From positions 29,317 to 93,316 of the forward strand of contig NZ_JACCHQ010000028.1 in assembly GCF_016031655.1 (NCBI RefSeq): DNA of 64,000 bases. The letters run 5' to 3'. Source of the stretch: Bradyrhizobium glycinis (GTDB lineage Bacteria; Pseudomonadota; Alphaproteobacteria; Rhizobiales; Xanthobacteraceae). Under the pieces are notes generated by a model. The model saw only the letters and a list, made by a program, of their open reading frames with translations, did no database searches and was not told the DNA's origin. Positions 9,963 through 18,542 of this stretch are shown one piece after another (within the stretch, counting starts at the first letter, position 1; the number at the start of each line of letters is the position of its first letter). Position numbers and translations under genes: made by a program.

Positions 9963-11078
9963 GTGGCAAAGACGGCCCTGTTTCGCCATGATCGCCTCAT
10001 GCAGCTCTCCCCGACCCTCGCCTGGCTCCTCGATGCGGCCTCGGATTGTCGCGGGGCCGACCGCCTGCTCGCGGAGCTCGGCGCGCATCTGGCCGCCGAC
10101 GGCGTGCCGCTCGCGGCAGGCGCCCTGACGCTGGAGGTGCCACATCCGCTGATCGCGAAGCGGACCTGGCTGTGGCGTGCCGATAGCGGCCAAGTGATCG
10201 AAGCGCTCGGCTTCGCGCCGGGCGGCCTTGCGCCCGATCCACCCAACGACGCCGGCCGCCGCTGGCTGCGCGATAGTGCCGGCGGCGAGGTGCATGAAGA
10301 TGTCGCCGGACGGTCCGATGGGCCGCTGCTCGGCTGGATCGGACCGCGTCCGTTCACGGCGGATGAGATCGAGCAATTGCGTCAGGCCGCACGTTTCGCC
10401 GCGACGCCGCTTGCCGTGCTCGCCGCGCGCGCCACCTTGCGGGCAACGCTCGATGCATACCTTGGCAAGCGCAGCGCGGAGCGGGTGTTGGCGGCGCCTC
10501 TGCGCCGCGACCTCGGCGAGACCATCCGGGCCGCGTTGCTCTATGCGGACCTGCGCAATTTCACGAGCCTGTCGGAGACCACAGCGCCGGCCGATGTCAT
10601 TGCGGCGCTCGACGCCTGGTTCGATCGCATCGCCGGCGCGGTTCACGCCTTCGGCGGCGAGGTGCTGAAATTCATCGGCGACGGCGTGCTCGCGATCTTT
10701 CCGGTGCTCGAGGCGTCACCGCGCCGCGCCTGTGACGCGGCTTTGCGCGCCGCAAGTGCAGCCGAAGCCGGCATGGCGTACCTCAATAAGGAGCGCCGCG
10801 AGCAAGGGTTGCCGCATTTGTCGTTTGGCGCCGCGCTCCATCTCGGCGAGATGCTTTGGGGCAATATCGGCGCCGCCAACCGGCTCGACTTCACCGCGAT
10901 CGGGCCCGCCGTCAATCTCGTCAGCCGGCTGGAGGGACTGTGCAAGCCGCTGGGCCGGACAGTGCTGGTGTCGGGCGCGCTCGCCGCCGAGACGGAGATG
11001 CCGCTGGTCGCGCTCGGGACGCATGAGCTGCGCGGCATTGCCGCGCCGTGCAAGGTGTTTGCGCTGCCGGACCAGTAG
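9963..11078 (+). CDS. Class III adenylate/guanylate cyclase
   Basis: A 371-residue soluble protein with an N-terminal regulatory region (about 1-175) and a C-terminal class III catalytic domain. Metal-binding aspartates are seen at Asp196 in LLYADLRNFT and Asp240 in FIGDGVLAIF, and the AIGPAVNLVSRLEGL segment supplies the transition-state Asn/Arg pair. It should make cAMP (or cGMP) from the nucleoside triphosphate. The N-terminal part contains a run like WLWRADSGQV and GWIGPRPFT found in related rhizobial cyclases, of unknown ligand. I chose the GTG at 9963 because AAGGA lies seven bases before it; the earlier ATG codons would run into the divergent gene, and an ATG at 9999 lacks a ribosome site. 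Confidence 0.88.
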   Translation: MAKTALFRHDRLMQLSPTLAWLLDAASDCRGADRLLAELGAHLAADGVPLAAGALTLEVPHPLIAKRTWLWRADSGQVIEALGFAPGGLAPDPPNDAGRRWLRDSAGGEVHEDVAGRSDGPLLGWIGPRPFTADEIEQLRQAARFAATPLAVLAARATLRATLDAYLGKRSAERVLAAPLRRDLGETIRAALLYADLRNFTSLSETTAPADVIAALDAWFDRIAGAVHAFGGEVLKFIGDGVLAIFPVLEASPRRACDAALRAASAAEAGMAYLNKERREQGLPHLSFGAALHLGEMLWGNIGAANRLDFTAIGPAVNLVSRLEGLCKPLGRTVLVSGALAAETEMPLVALGTHELRGIAAPCKVFALPDQ

Positions 11079-11173
11079 GGTGGGCAAAGGCGCGCTCTTC
11101 GCGCGCCGTGCCCACCATTCAACCGCTGGCTTTCATCCTGAATCGTGGACACTCTGCGCTCTGCCCACCCTAC
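11075..11173. repeat. Intergenic repeat family A, copy 2
   Basis: GTAGGGTGGGCAAAGG...CTGCCCACCCTAC. The TAG stop of the cyclase gene lies inside the first bases of this element, so the repeat may have supplied the stop. It separates the convergent cyclase and EVE genes. Confidence 0.85.
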
Positions 11174-11193
11174 AAATCCAGCGCAAAATACGA

Positions 11194-11607
11194 CTAAACC
11201 CCACCCATTTTGCAGACGAGCTTCCACTCTTCTGCCGTCACCGGCTGCACCGACAGGCGTGAATATTTCACCAGCGCCATATCCGCGAGCTTCTTCTCGG
11301 CCTTGATCGCGGCCATCGTCACCGGCGTCTTCAGGGGCTTGTCGGCCTTGATGTCGACGCAGACAAATTTGCCGGTCTTGTCGGTCGGATCGGGATAGGC
11401 CTCCTTGATGATCTCGGCGATGCCGACGATCTCCTTGCCCTCGTTGGAATGATAGAAGAACGCCTTGTCGCCCTTCTTCATGTTCACGAGGTTCTGACGC
11501 GCGGTGAAATTGCGTACGCCGGTCCAGGCTTCGCCCTTGGCGCCCTTCGCAACCTGCTGGTCCCAGGACCACACCGACGGTTCGGATTTCACGAGCCAGT
11601 ACGCCAT
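11194..11607 (-). CDS. EVE domain protein
   Basis: A 137-residue single EVE domain, similar to human thymocyte nuclear protein 1. It begins MAYWLVKSEPSVWSWD, the usual opening of this family, and has WTGVRNFTARQNL and AFFYHSN, which line the pocket. EVE domains have a PUA-like fold and are thought to bind modified bases in DNA or RNA. The gene begins two bases after the gpsA stop and is the last of the tsaD-gpsA-EVE unit, so it is probably co-translated with gpsA. The presence beside TsaD, a tRNA-modification enzyme, is suggestive but proves nothing. Confidence 0.9.
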   Translation of the reverse strand: MAYWLVKSEPSVWSWDQQVAKGAKGEAWTGVRNFTARQNLVNMKKGDKAFFYHSNEGKEIVGIAEIIKEAYPDPTDKTGKFVCVDIKADKPLKTPVTMAAIKAEKKLADMALVKYSRLSVQPVTAEEWKLVCKMGGV

Positions 11608-11609
11608 GC

Positions 11610-12590
11610 TTATTCCTCTGCCTTGAAGGGGCGCGTCATCAGCGCCGAGATCGCGGCATCGATCGTGCTTCGGCCGCTCAGGATCGATGCGACCGCTTCC
11701 GATACCGGCAACTCGATGTTTTGCGAAGCGGCGAGCTCGATCAGCACGGGGGCGGTGAACTCGCCCTCGGCTAGCCTACCGGCGGGAGGCTGCTCGCCGC
11801 GCCCGAGCGCGAGGCCGAGCGCGAAGTTGCGCGATTGCGGGCTCGAGCAGGTCAGAATGAGATCACCGAGGCCCGACAGGCCGGTGAGCGTCTCGTGGCG
11901 TGCGCCGAGCGCGCGGCCGAGGCGGGTGAGCTCGGCAAAGCCGCGGGTCGTGAGCGCCGCCTGCGCGGAGGCGCCGAGCTTGCGTCCGACCGCGATGCCG
12001 ACCGCGATCGCCAGCACGTTCTTGGCGGCCCCGCCGATCTCGACGCCGCGGATGTCGGTGGAGTGATAGGGGCGGAACGTCGGCGAGCCCAGTGCCTGCA
12101 CCAGGCTGCTGGCCAGCGCCTCATCGCTTGCCGCCAGGGTCACCGCCGTCGGCAGGCCGCGTGCGACGTCGTCGGCAAAGCTCGGCCCCGACAGGATCGC
12201 CGGCTGCGCGTGCGGCGCGGCCTCGGCGATCACATCGGTCATGAACTTGTGGGTGCCGTGCTCGATGCCCTTGGCGCAGGCGACGATCGGCACCGCCTTC
12301 CTGATGTGCGAGGCCAGCATGTTGACCGCGCCGCGCAAATGTTGCGCCGGCGTTGCGATCAGCAGCATGTCTGCGCGCGCGGCGAGCGCCAGATCGCTCG
12401 TCACCGCGATCTCAGGCACGATTCGCACCCCGGGCAGCCGTGGATTGTCGCGCGTCGATGCGATCCGCGCGCCATGCTCGGCATTGCGTGCCCACAGCGT
12501 CACGTTTCGACCGGCTCGCGCCGCCACCGTCGCCAGCGCCGTACCCCAGGCGCCCGCGCCGATCACTGCGACGGATTGCGGCGCGATCAT
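11610..12590 (-). CDS. gpsA: Glycerol-3-phosphate dehydrogenase [NAD(P)+]
   Basis: A 326-residue enzyme that reduces dihydroxyacetone phosphate to sn-glycerol 3-phosphate, the backbone of phospholipids. The N-terminal Rossmann motif AVIGAGAWGTALA, ACAKGIEHGT, KNVLAIAVGIAVG and GLSGLGDLILTC are all family signatures. The start at 12590 is two bases after the tsaD stop, so the ribosome site lies in the tsaD end and coupling is likely. An upstream in-frame extension is Arg-rich tsaD antiphase sequence and is not real. The EVE gene follows two bases after its stop. Confidence 0.97.
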   Translation of the reverse strand: MIAPQSVAVIGAGAWGTALATVAARAGRNVTLWARNAEHGARIASTRDNPRLPGVRIVPEIAVTSDLALAARADMLLIATPAQHLRGAVNMLASHIRKAVPIVACAKGIEHGTHKFMTDVIAEAAPHAQPAILSGPSFADDVARGLPTAVTLAASDEALASSLVQALGSPTFRPYHSTDIRGVEIGGAAKNVLAIAVGIAVGRKLGASAQAALTTRGFAELTRLGRALGARHETLTGLSGLGDLILTCSSPQSRNFALGLALGRGEQPPAGRLAEGEFTAPVLIELAASQNIELPVSEAVASILSGRSTIDAAISALMTRPFKAEE

Positions 12591-12592
12591 CG

Positions 12593-13666
12593 CTAGTATC
12601 CCGCCCGCGTGTTGCCGTAACCCGCGGGCGCCGCCGCATTCGCATCGAGCAGCCAGCGTGCGCGCGGCTGCGCGTCCATGGTGTCTGTCATACCCAGCGC
12701 GAGGCGCTCGGCGCCGGCCCAGGCGATCATGGCGCCATTGTCGGTGCAAAGCGCGGGCGGTGGCATGATCAGCTGCGTCCCGGCCTGCCTCGCGACATCG
12801 TCAAGCGCGCCGCGGATCGCCTGATTGGCGGCGACGCCGCCGGCGGCGACCAGCGCGCGCGGCGCGCCGAACTTTTCGCGGAAAAGCCTGAGGCCGACGC
12901 TCAGCCGGTCGGCCGTTGAATCGAGCACGGCGGCCTGGAAGCTCGCGCAGAGATCGCTGATATCCTGCGGCGTGAGCTCGGCCAGCCGGCTCGCTTCCGT
13001 GCGCACCGCCGTCTTTAGTCCCGACAGCGAGAAATTGGCATCGGGGCGCCCCTGCATCGGCCGCGGAAGCGCAAACCGCGTGGCATCGCCGCCTGCCGCC
13101 GCGCGCTCGACCTGCGGGCCGCCGGGATAGGGCAGGCCCAGCATCTTCGCAACCTTGTCGAAGGCCTCGCCGATGGCGTCGTCGACCGTGGTGCCGAGCC
13201 GCACATATTGGCTGACGCCGGTGACCGCGACGATCTGGGTATGACCGCCGGAGGCAAGGAAGAGGCAATAGGGAAATTCGATGCCGTCGGTGAGGCGCGG
13301 CGTCAGCGCATGCGCTTCGAGATGGTTCACCGCGACCAGCGGCGTGTCGTGCACCATCGCGATCGCCTTCGCGGTGGTGAGCCCGACGATGACGCCGCCG
13401 ATCAGCCCGGGCCCCGCGGCTGCCGCGACGCCGTCGAGCTCGGCATAATCGATGCCGGCCTCGTTCATGGCGCGGTCGATGATCCCGTCGAGCACGTCGA
13501 CATGCGCGCGCGCGGCGATCTCCGGCACCACACCGCCAAAGCGGGCGTGCTCCTCGATCTGCGACCGCACGATATTGGACAGGATCCTGCCCTTGCCATC
13601 GGCCGCGCGTTCGATCACGGCCGCGGCGGTCTCGTCGCAGGTGGTTTCGATGCCCAGCACCAGCAT
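12593..13666 (-). CDS. tsaD: tRNA N6-threonylcarbamoyladenosine biosynthesis protein TsaD
   Basis: A 357-residue Kae1/TsaD protein. With TsaB and TsaE it transfers threonylcarbamoyl to A37 of tRNAs that read ANN codons. It opens LVLGIETTCDETAAAV; the iron-binding histidines are in VNHLEAHAL and the C-terminal metal Asp is in LCTDNGAMIAW. A TTG start 18 bases upstream (13684) has AAGGGCG five bases before it and would add MDNNSP; either start is possible, and I chose the ATG that matches the family. First gene of the tsaD-gpsA-EVE unit; divergent from hemD. Confidence 0.95.
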   Translation of the reverse strand: MLVLGIETTCDETAAAVIERAADGKGRILSNIVRSQIEEHARFGGVVPEIAARAHVDVLDGIIDRAMNEAGIDYAELDGVAAAAGPGLIGGVIVGLTTAKAIAMVHDTPLVAVNHLEAHALTPRLTDGIEFPYCLFLASGGHTQIVAVTGVSQYVRLGTTVDDAIGEAFDKVAKMLGLPYPGGPQVERAAAGGDATRFALPRPMQGRPDANFSLSGLKTAVRTEASRLAELTPQDISDLCASFQAAVLDSTADRLSVGLRLFREKFGAPRALVAAGGVAANQAIRGALDDVARQAGTQLIMPPPALCTDNGAMIAWAGAERLALGMTDTMDAQPRARWLLDANAAAPAGYGNTRAGY

Positions 13667-13817
13667 TGGCGAATTGTTATCCAATTTGCGCCCTTGCGCT
13701 CATCCGTAAAGCAGAGTTCTGGTACGTCCGGTAGCATCCCGGGGTCGGCTTGCGCAATCGTCACGCGCGGCCGTTCTGGTCAATGCGTCACCGCCAAATG
13801 GTCCGGGAACAGCAGCG

Positions 13818-14564
13818 ATGTCCATTCTTGTCACACGGCCGCATCCCTACAATGCGGCGACGGCGGACCATCTGCGCGCGCGCGGGCATACGGTGCTGCT
13901 TGCGCCGGCGCTCAAGCTCGAGCCGGTCGCCTTCCTCGGCGAGAGCGAAGCTTCCTTTGATGCCGTTCTCGTCACCTCGGCCAACGCGATCCGCGCCGTG
14001 GCGCCGCAATTGCCGGACCTCGGTCTGTTGCAGCTGCCGTTGTTCGCGGTCGGCGAGCATACGGCTGCTGCGGCGCGCGAGGCCGGTTTTGCCGAGGTGA
14101 TCGTCGCCGGGGGCGACGCCGCGTCCTTGCGTGACAAGGTGATGCAGAGCGCGCGCGACAAGGTGCTGAAGAAAAACAGCACGCTATTGTATCTCGCGGG
14201 CGCGGATCTGTCGCGCGATCTCGGCGGCGAGCTCGGCGCGGAAGGTTTCCGCGTGGTGACGCAGACGACCTACCGCATGGCGGCTGTGAAGCATCTGCCG
14301 CGCGAGGTCTGCGAAGGCTTTGCCGCCCATGGGATCGAGGCGGTGCTGCACTACTCCCGGCGCAGCGCATGTGCGTTCCTCGATGCGGCGCGGGACGAAG
14401 GTGTCGAAATTTCGGCGCTGGCGATCCCGCATTGCTGCCTGTCCGAGACGGTTGCGGGCGTGCTGCGCGATGCCGGCGCGTCACAGGTTCTGGTAGCGGC
14501 AACGCCGGACGAAACTGCCTTGTTCGACACCTTGGAGCGTGCGTTGCGGACCCGTTTGGCGTAA
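13818..14564 (+). CDS. hemD: Uroporphyrinogen-III synthase
   Basis: A 248-residue two-lobed HemD. It closes the hydroxymethylbilane chain with inversion of ring D to make uroporphyrinogen III, the parent of haem, cobalamin and bacteriochlorophyll. The family is poorly conserved; the opening ILVTRPHPYNAATADHLRARG, the VTSANAIRAV loop, LPLFAVGEHTAAAAREAGF and the YSRRSACAF stretch fit. Position supports the call, as mitofilin-like and hemY genes follow on the same strand. hemC, which commonly precedes hemD in relatives, is not present in the 150 bases before the gene. Confidence 0.88.
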   Translation: MSILVTRPHPYNAATADHLRARGHTVLLAPALKLEPVAFLGESEASFDAVLVTSANAIRAVAPQLPDLGLLQLPLFAVGEHTAAAAREAGFAEVIVAGGDAASLRDKVMQSARDKVLKKNSTLLYLAGADLSRDLGGELGAEGFRVVTQTTYRMAAVKHLPREVCEGFAAHGIEAVLHYSRRSACAFLDAARDEGVEISALAIPHCCLSETVAGVLRDAGASQVLVAATPDETALFDTLERALRTRLA

Positions 14565-14640
14565 AGGTCGAGCCGAATCCGACGCAATCTGATCCACCCA
14601 AGGATCTATGCAACGTATGGAAGTGTGAGGAACCGTCACG

Positions 14641-15861
14641 ATGGCCGACGACAAGCCTGAAGACGCTGGATTGGCGCCCGATCCGGGTCGTGCCAAGCGC
14701 GCCCCGCCCACCATCGACCTCGAGGCGACGGAAGTCTCGACCCAGCCGCAGCAGGTCGCGGGCGAGCCCGAGGCATCCGAGCATGTCGCGCAGGAGCAGG
14801 CCAGGGTGGAAGAGCCCGGCTCGGAAGAGGTCAGGGCCGAGCCTCAGTCCGAATCGGCAGAGCAGCAGGCCTCCGCGGCGGCGCCTGGATCGGCGCCGAT
14901 TTCCGCTTGGGTCATTGCGCCGTTCTCCGGCGCTGTCGCAGCTGCGGTCGTGATCGCAGTCGGCTGGATGCTGGGCTGGCCGGCGGTGCAAGCCCCGCCG
15001 GCCGCCCCGCAGGTCGCCAGTGCGACCGTCGATGCGCTGAGCGGGCGCGTTGCCGCGGTCGAAGCCAGGGCCGCGAGGCCCGCTGCCGATCCGGCCCAAG
15101 TCGCGCGGATCGACGCGTTGGAGAAAGCGGCGAGCGCGCTGCGCGGCGACATCGCCAATTTGCGTGCACAATTGGACAAGACCGCGAGCGCGCTGAACGA
15201 TGCGAAATCCGCAGCCCCGAGTGCCGCGCCCGATCTTGCCGCCCTCACCGACCGCGTCGTTCAGCTCGAGCGCGCCAGCAAGGCCGAGCGTGCGGAGCTT
15301 GCGCAGCAAGGCGAGAAGATCGCCGAGGCCAAGACGATGGACGACAAGCCGCTCCGCTATGTGGTGGCGGCGTCCCTGCTCGACGTTGCCGTTCGCCACG
15401 GCGATCCCTATCGATCGCAACTGGCCGCGGCGCGGTCACTGACGGCGAAGCCCGACATGCTCAAACCGCTCGAGGTGTTTGCATCGTCCGGCATCCCGAC
15501 GGCAGCGGCGCTGAGCCGCGAGCTCCTCAACATCGTGCCGAAGCTTTCGCCGCCGGCTGAAGCTCCGTCGAGCGAGGCCGGCATTGTCGAGCGTCTCCAG
15601 GCGGGCGCGTCGAAGCTCGTGCGGATCGAGCGCACCGATGGTGTTGGCAACGATCGCGGCGCCATCGTGACGCGCGTGACGGCGGCGGCGCTCCGCAGCG
15701 ATTTCGCCGAGGCGCGGCGCGAGCTGAAGACGCTGCCCGAGGCTGATCGCGCCGCGGCGCAGGCCTGGCTCGACAAGGCCGATGCCCGCGATGCCGCGCT
15801 CGCTGCGTCCCGCAAATTCGCCGACGATGCCATGGCGGATCTCGCCAAGTCTGCTCAATAA
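14641..15861 (+). CDS. Mitofilin/Mic60-like inner membrane protein
   Basis: A 406-residue protein with an acidic, Pro/Gln-rich cytoplasmic N terminus (1-88), one membrane helix (about 89-113), a long alpha-helical coiled coil (about 125-230) and a C-terminal mitofilin-like helical domain. Alphaproteobacterial homologues of mitochondrial Mic60 have this layout and lie in the haem gene cluster between hemD and hemY. Mic60 homologues shape intracytoplasmic membranes and can bend lipid bilayers. The GTGAGGAA ribosome site lies eight bases before the start. It lies 35 bases before hemY, so both are likely in one transcript. Confidence 0.85.
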   Translation: MADDKPEDAGLAPDPGRAKRAPPTIDLEATEVSTQPQQVAGEPEASEHVAQEQARVEEPGSEEVRAEPQSESAEQQASAAAPGSAPISAWVIAPFSGAVAAAVVIAVGWMLGWPAVQAPPAAPQVASATVDALSGRVAAVEARAARPAADPAQVARIDALEKAASALRGDIANLRAQLDKTASALNDAKSAAPSAAPDLAALTDRVVQLERASKAERAELAQQGEKIAEAKTMDDKPLRYVVAASLLDVAVRHGDPYRSQLAAARSLTAKPDMLKPLEVFASSGIPTAAALSRELLNIVPKLSPPAEAPSSEAGIVERLQAGASKLVRIERTDGVGNDRGAIVTRVTAAALRSDFAEARRELKTLPEADRAAAQAWLDKADARDAALAASRKFADDAMADLAKSAQ

Positions 15862-15896
15862 GATTCGCGCAACAAGCGGCGCGTAAAGGGATCGCC

Positions 15897-17690
15897 ATGC
15901 TTCGCATCGTCCTGTTTCTCGTGTTGATCGCATTGGCGGCGGCCGGGGCGGCCTGGATTGCCGACCAGCCCGGCGATCTCGTCCTGACCGCGGGCGGCTT
16001 TCGCATCTCGACGACGTTGCCGAGGTTCGTGTTCTTGCTCGGGCTCTTTGCCGTCGCCGTGGTGCTGGTCTGGAGCATCCTGACGACGATCTGGCGCATG
16101 CCAGGGCGCTTGCGCCGCCGGCGCCACGAAAAGCGCCATGCCCGCGGCCGTCATGCCATCACCCATGGCCTGCTCGCGATCGGCCACGGCGATTCCGCGC
16201 TCGCGCGCCGGCACGCCGAGGCGGCCCGGCGGCATGCGCCGAACGATCCGCTCGCGCTGCTCTTGCACGCGCAGTCGGCGCAGCTCGAGGGCAACCGCGA
16301 CGAGGCGCAGCGCGTCTTCCGCGCCATGGCCGAACGCGAGGATACGCGGCTGCTCGGCCTGCGCGGTCTCTTCATCGAGGCGCAACGCGCAGACGATGCG
16401 GTCGTCGCCGTGATGATCGCGGAGGAAGCGATCAAGCTGTCGCCGTCCGCGACCTGGGCCTCGCACGCGGTGCTCGGCTTCCGCTGCGCGCGCGGCGATT
16501 GGAGCGGCGCGCTCGCGATCCTCGATTCGAATCTGTCCGCGGGCCTGATCGACAAGCGGACCTATCGCCGGCAGCGCGGCGTGCTGCTCACCGCGCGCGC
16601 ACTGGAGTTGGAAACGATAGACCGCGACGTCGCGCGCGAGAGCGTGATGGAAGCGGTTAAGCTCGCACCGACCCTGGTGCCGGCGGCCGTGCTGGCGGCA
16701 AAATTCGAGAGCGAGGCGCATCAGGTGCGCCGCGCCATGAAGCTGGTGGAGGCCGCCTGGCTCGCCAATCCGCATCCCGATCTCGCGGACGCCTATGCGC
16801 ATGTGAAGCTCGGCGATACCGCATGGCACCGCTTGCAGCGGGTGGAAACTCTCGCCGCGAAGACCCCCGCCGACAAGCCCGGTTATGACGAAGGGCAGCT
16901 CGCGATCGCGCGCGCTGCGATCGAGGCCTCGGAGTTTGCCCGCGCGCGCGAGGTGCTCGTGCCTTATCTCAAGGACCCGACCCAGCGCGTCGCGCTGCTG
17001 ATGACCGAGCTCGAGCGCACCGAGCATGGTGACGGCGGCCGCGCCCGCGCTTGGACCTTGCGTGCGGTGCGCGCCCGGCTCGATCCCGCCTGGACCGCGG
17101 ACGGCTATGTCAGCGACCGCTGGCGTCCGGTCTCCCCGGTCACCGGGCGTCTCGATGCGTTCCAATGGCAGGCGCCGGTCGCAAGCCTGCCCTCGGACAA
17201 GGGCCCCACGCTCGAATCTTCGGCCTTCGAGGAAGCCATGCTGGCGGCGCCGCCGCCGAAGCGGGTGACCGCCGCGCCCAGCGAAGCCGCGGCGGAACCG
17301 CCGGAGGTGGTCCCGGCGCCGGCACCGGCTGCGCAGGACAATTCACCCCCTCAGGCCAAGGACGTCGCGAAGGAGGCTGCCAAGGCCAAGGAGACTGTGG
17401 AGCAAGCTGCGAAGGACGCCGAGCCGGCCGTGACGCCCGCCGAGCCGGCGAACCCGGCTCCGGCGCCCGCCGAATCATCGTCGCCGGCCGCGACACCGGT
17501 GTTTCGGACCAGGGCCGACCTCGGTAAGCCCGCCTCGGCGCCGATCCAGACCGTCATCCCCATCGTCCGTGCACCCGATGATCCCGGGATCGATGACGAC
17601 GGTCCAAGCGATGAATTTACGGAACAAATCGGCACGCCCAAAGCCCAGGCGGGCGGCTGGCGCGGATTCTGGTCCCGCTGGGGCGCGTGA
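15897..17690 (+). CDS. hemY: HemY-like TPR membrane protein
   Basis: A 597-residue protein with two N-terminal membrane helices (about 2-20 and 41-63), an Arg-rich linker and then an all-helical TPR region to about residue 430. The C-terminal 150 residues are an Ala/Pro/Glu-rich low-complexity tail with a last conserved GWRGFWSRWG. HemY of this kind is not the Bacillus oxidase of the same name; it is the protein found in the hemCD-hemY cluster and is of uncertain role, perhaps scaffolding haem synthesis at the membrane. Located just after the mitofilin-like gene. Confidence 0.88.
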   Translation: MLRIVLFLVLIALAAAGAAWIADQPGDLVLTAGGFRISTTLPRFVFLLGLFAVAVVLVWSILTTIWRMPGRLRRRRHEKRHARGRHAITHGLLAIGHGDSALARRHAEAARRHAPNDPLALLLHAQSAQLEGNRDEAQRVFRAMAEREDTRLLGLRGLFIEAQRADDAVVAVMIAEEAIKLSPSATWASHAVLGFRCARGDWSGALAILDSNLSAGLIDKRTYRRQRGVLLTARALELETIDRDVARESVMEAVKLAPTLVPAAVLAAKFESEAHQVRRAMKLVEAAWLANPHPDLADAYAHVKLGDTAWHRLQRVETLAAKTPADKPGYDEGQLAIARAAIEASEFARAREVLVPYLKDPTQRVALLMTELERTEHGDGGRARAWTLRAVRARLDPAWTADGYVSDRWRPVSPVTGRLDAFQWQAPVASLPSDKGPTLESSAFEEAMLAAPPPKRVTAAPSEAAAEPPEVVPAPAPAAQDNSPPQAKDVAKEAAKAKETVEQAAKDAEPAVTPAEPANPAPAPAESSSPAATPVFRTRADLGKPASAPIQTVIPIVRAPDDPGIDDDGPSDEFTEQIGTPKAQAGGWRGFWSRWGA

Positions 17691-17789
17691 GCCGCATTTC
17701 GCCTCCCGCTTGTCCTTGCCAATTCAGGCCATGCCCGATATCAGGAGCGCGCGTATCGGGGCCGGCATTGCCTTGGTCCCGGCAGGTTC

Positions 17790-17865
17790 GCCGCAATAGC
17801 TCAGTCGGTAGAGCACGTCATTCGTAATGACGGGGTCGGGGGTTCGAATCCCTCTTGCGGCACCA
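17790..17865 (+). tRNA. tRNA-Thr (anticodon CGU)
   Basis: Folds into a full cloverleaf: acceptor GCCGCAA/TTGCGGC, D arm GCTC/GAGC, anticodon stem CGTCA/TGACG with loop TTCGTAA, T arm closed by GGGGG/CCCTC around TTCGAAT. Discriminator A and an encoded CCA end at 17865. CGU reads the ACG codon. Confidence 0.97.
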
Positions 17866-18011
17866 GCAGTTAGCCTCATCCGATCCCTCAAGCGCTCCGA
17901 GCCACCAGGACATCAGCCTGCATCAGGGCTCGCTCGGCTGCGTGATCGCGATCACATAACCGCAGACATGGCTCCCCTAACCTCCGTCACGCCAACACGG
18001 GGAGACTTCAC

Positions 18012-18410
18012 ATGCGCAAGATCATTCTGATTGCCGCCATGCTCCTGGCTTCTGCCTCCGCCCAGGCAGGCGGCTCCCGCGGTCTGTCGCTGGCCGCGGC
18101 AGGCGAACAAACCTCCACTGCGCAAACCACGACATCGGCGAGCCCCATGACGACGCAGGTGAGCGAAGCCGCGCCGGCCGCCGAGGCTCAGAAATATCAT
18201 GATCGTCCGCCGGCGGTGTCGCTCTCAGCGCCAACTGCAGCGGCCGCTCCGACCGCGACCGCACCCACGACGGCGTCCGCGCCGGTCACGACGACCAAGC
18301 CCGCCACCAAGACCACGGCAAAGGCGGACAAGCCGAAGCCCAAGCCCAAGCGCAGCTGGACAGAGCGCCGCATCATCAGCGAGCTGCATCGCCACGGCAT
18401 CTATTGGTGA
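18012..18410 (+). CDS. Small secreted protein with Thr/Ala/Pro-rich linker
   Basis: A 132-residue protein of unknown function. Residues 1-19 are a signal peptide (MRKIILIAAMLLASASAQA), the middle is a Thr/Ala/Pro/Lys-rich low-complexity stretch, and the end RRIISELHRHGIYW is compact and aromatic. The basic KPKPKPKRSWTERR would carry positive charge into the periplasm or outside. Nothing in the sequence tells the function. The gene stands alone after tRNA-Thr, and a family B repeat follows. Confidence 0.72.
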   Translation: MRKIILIAAMLLASASAQAGGSRGLSLAAAGEQTSTAQTTTSASPMTTQVSEAAPAAEAQKYHDRPPAVSLSAPTAAAAPTATAPTTASAPVTTTKPATKTTAKADKPKPKPKRSWTERRIISELHRHGIYW

Positions 18411-18435
18411 GCCGTAGACTGTACCCCGATCTCGC

Positions 18436-18520
18436 CGTCATGCCCGGGCTTGACCCGGGCATCCACGTCTTTGCGCCTGATCCAAAAACGTGGATGGCCG
18501 GGACAAGCCCGGCCATGACG
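18436..18520. repeat. Intergenic repeat family B, copy 1
   Basis: CCGTCATGCCCGGGCTTGAC ... CAAGCCCGGCCATGACG, an imperfect palindrome with an inner CACGTCTTTG hairpin. The second copy is at 55485-55569. It lies in the convergent gap before the deacetylase. Confidence 0.85.
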
Positions 18521-18542
18521 CAAGAGTTTGGATCTGGAGCGC

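Noticed and set aside
13972..15420. Reverse open frame of about 480 codons over hemD and the mitofilin-like gene
   Set aside because: Arg/Gly-rich with no domain, and opposite to two recognisable genes.
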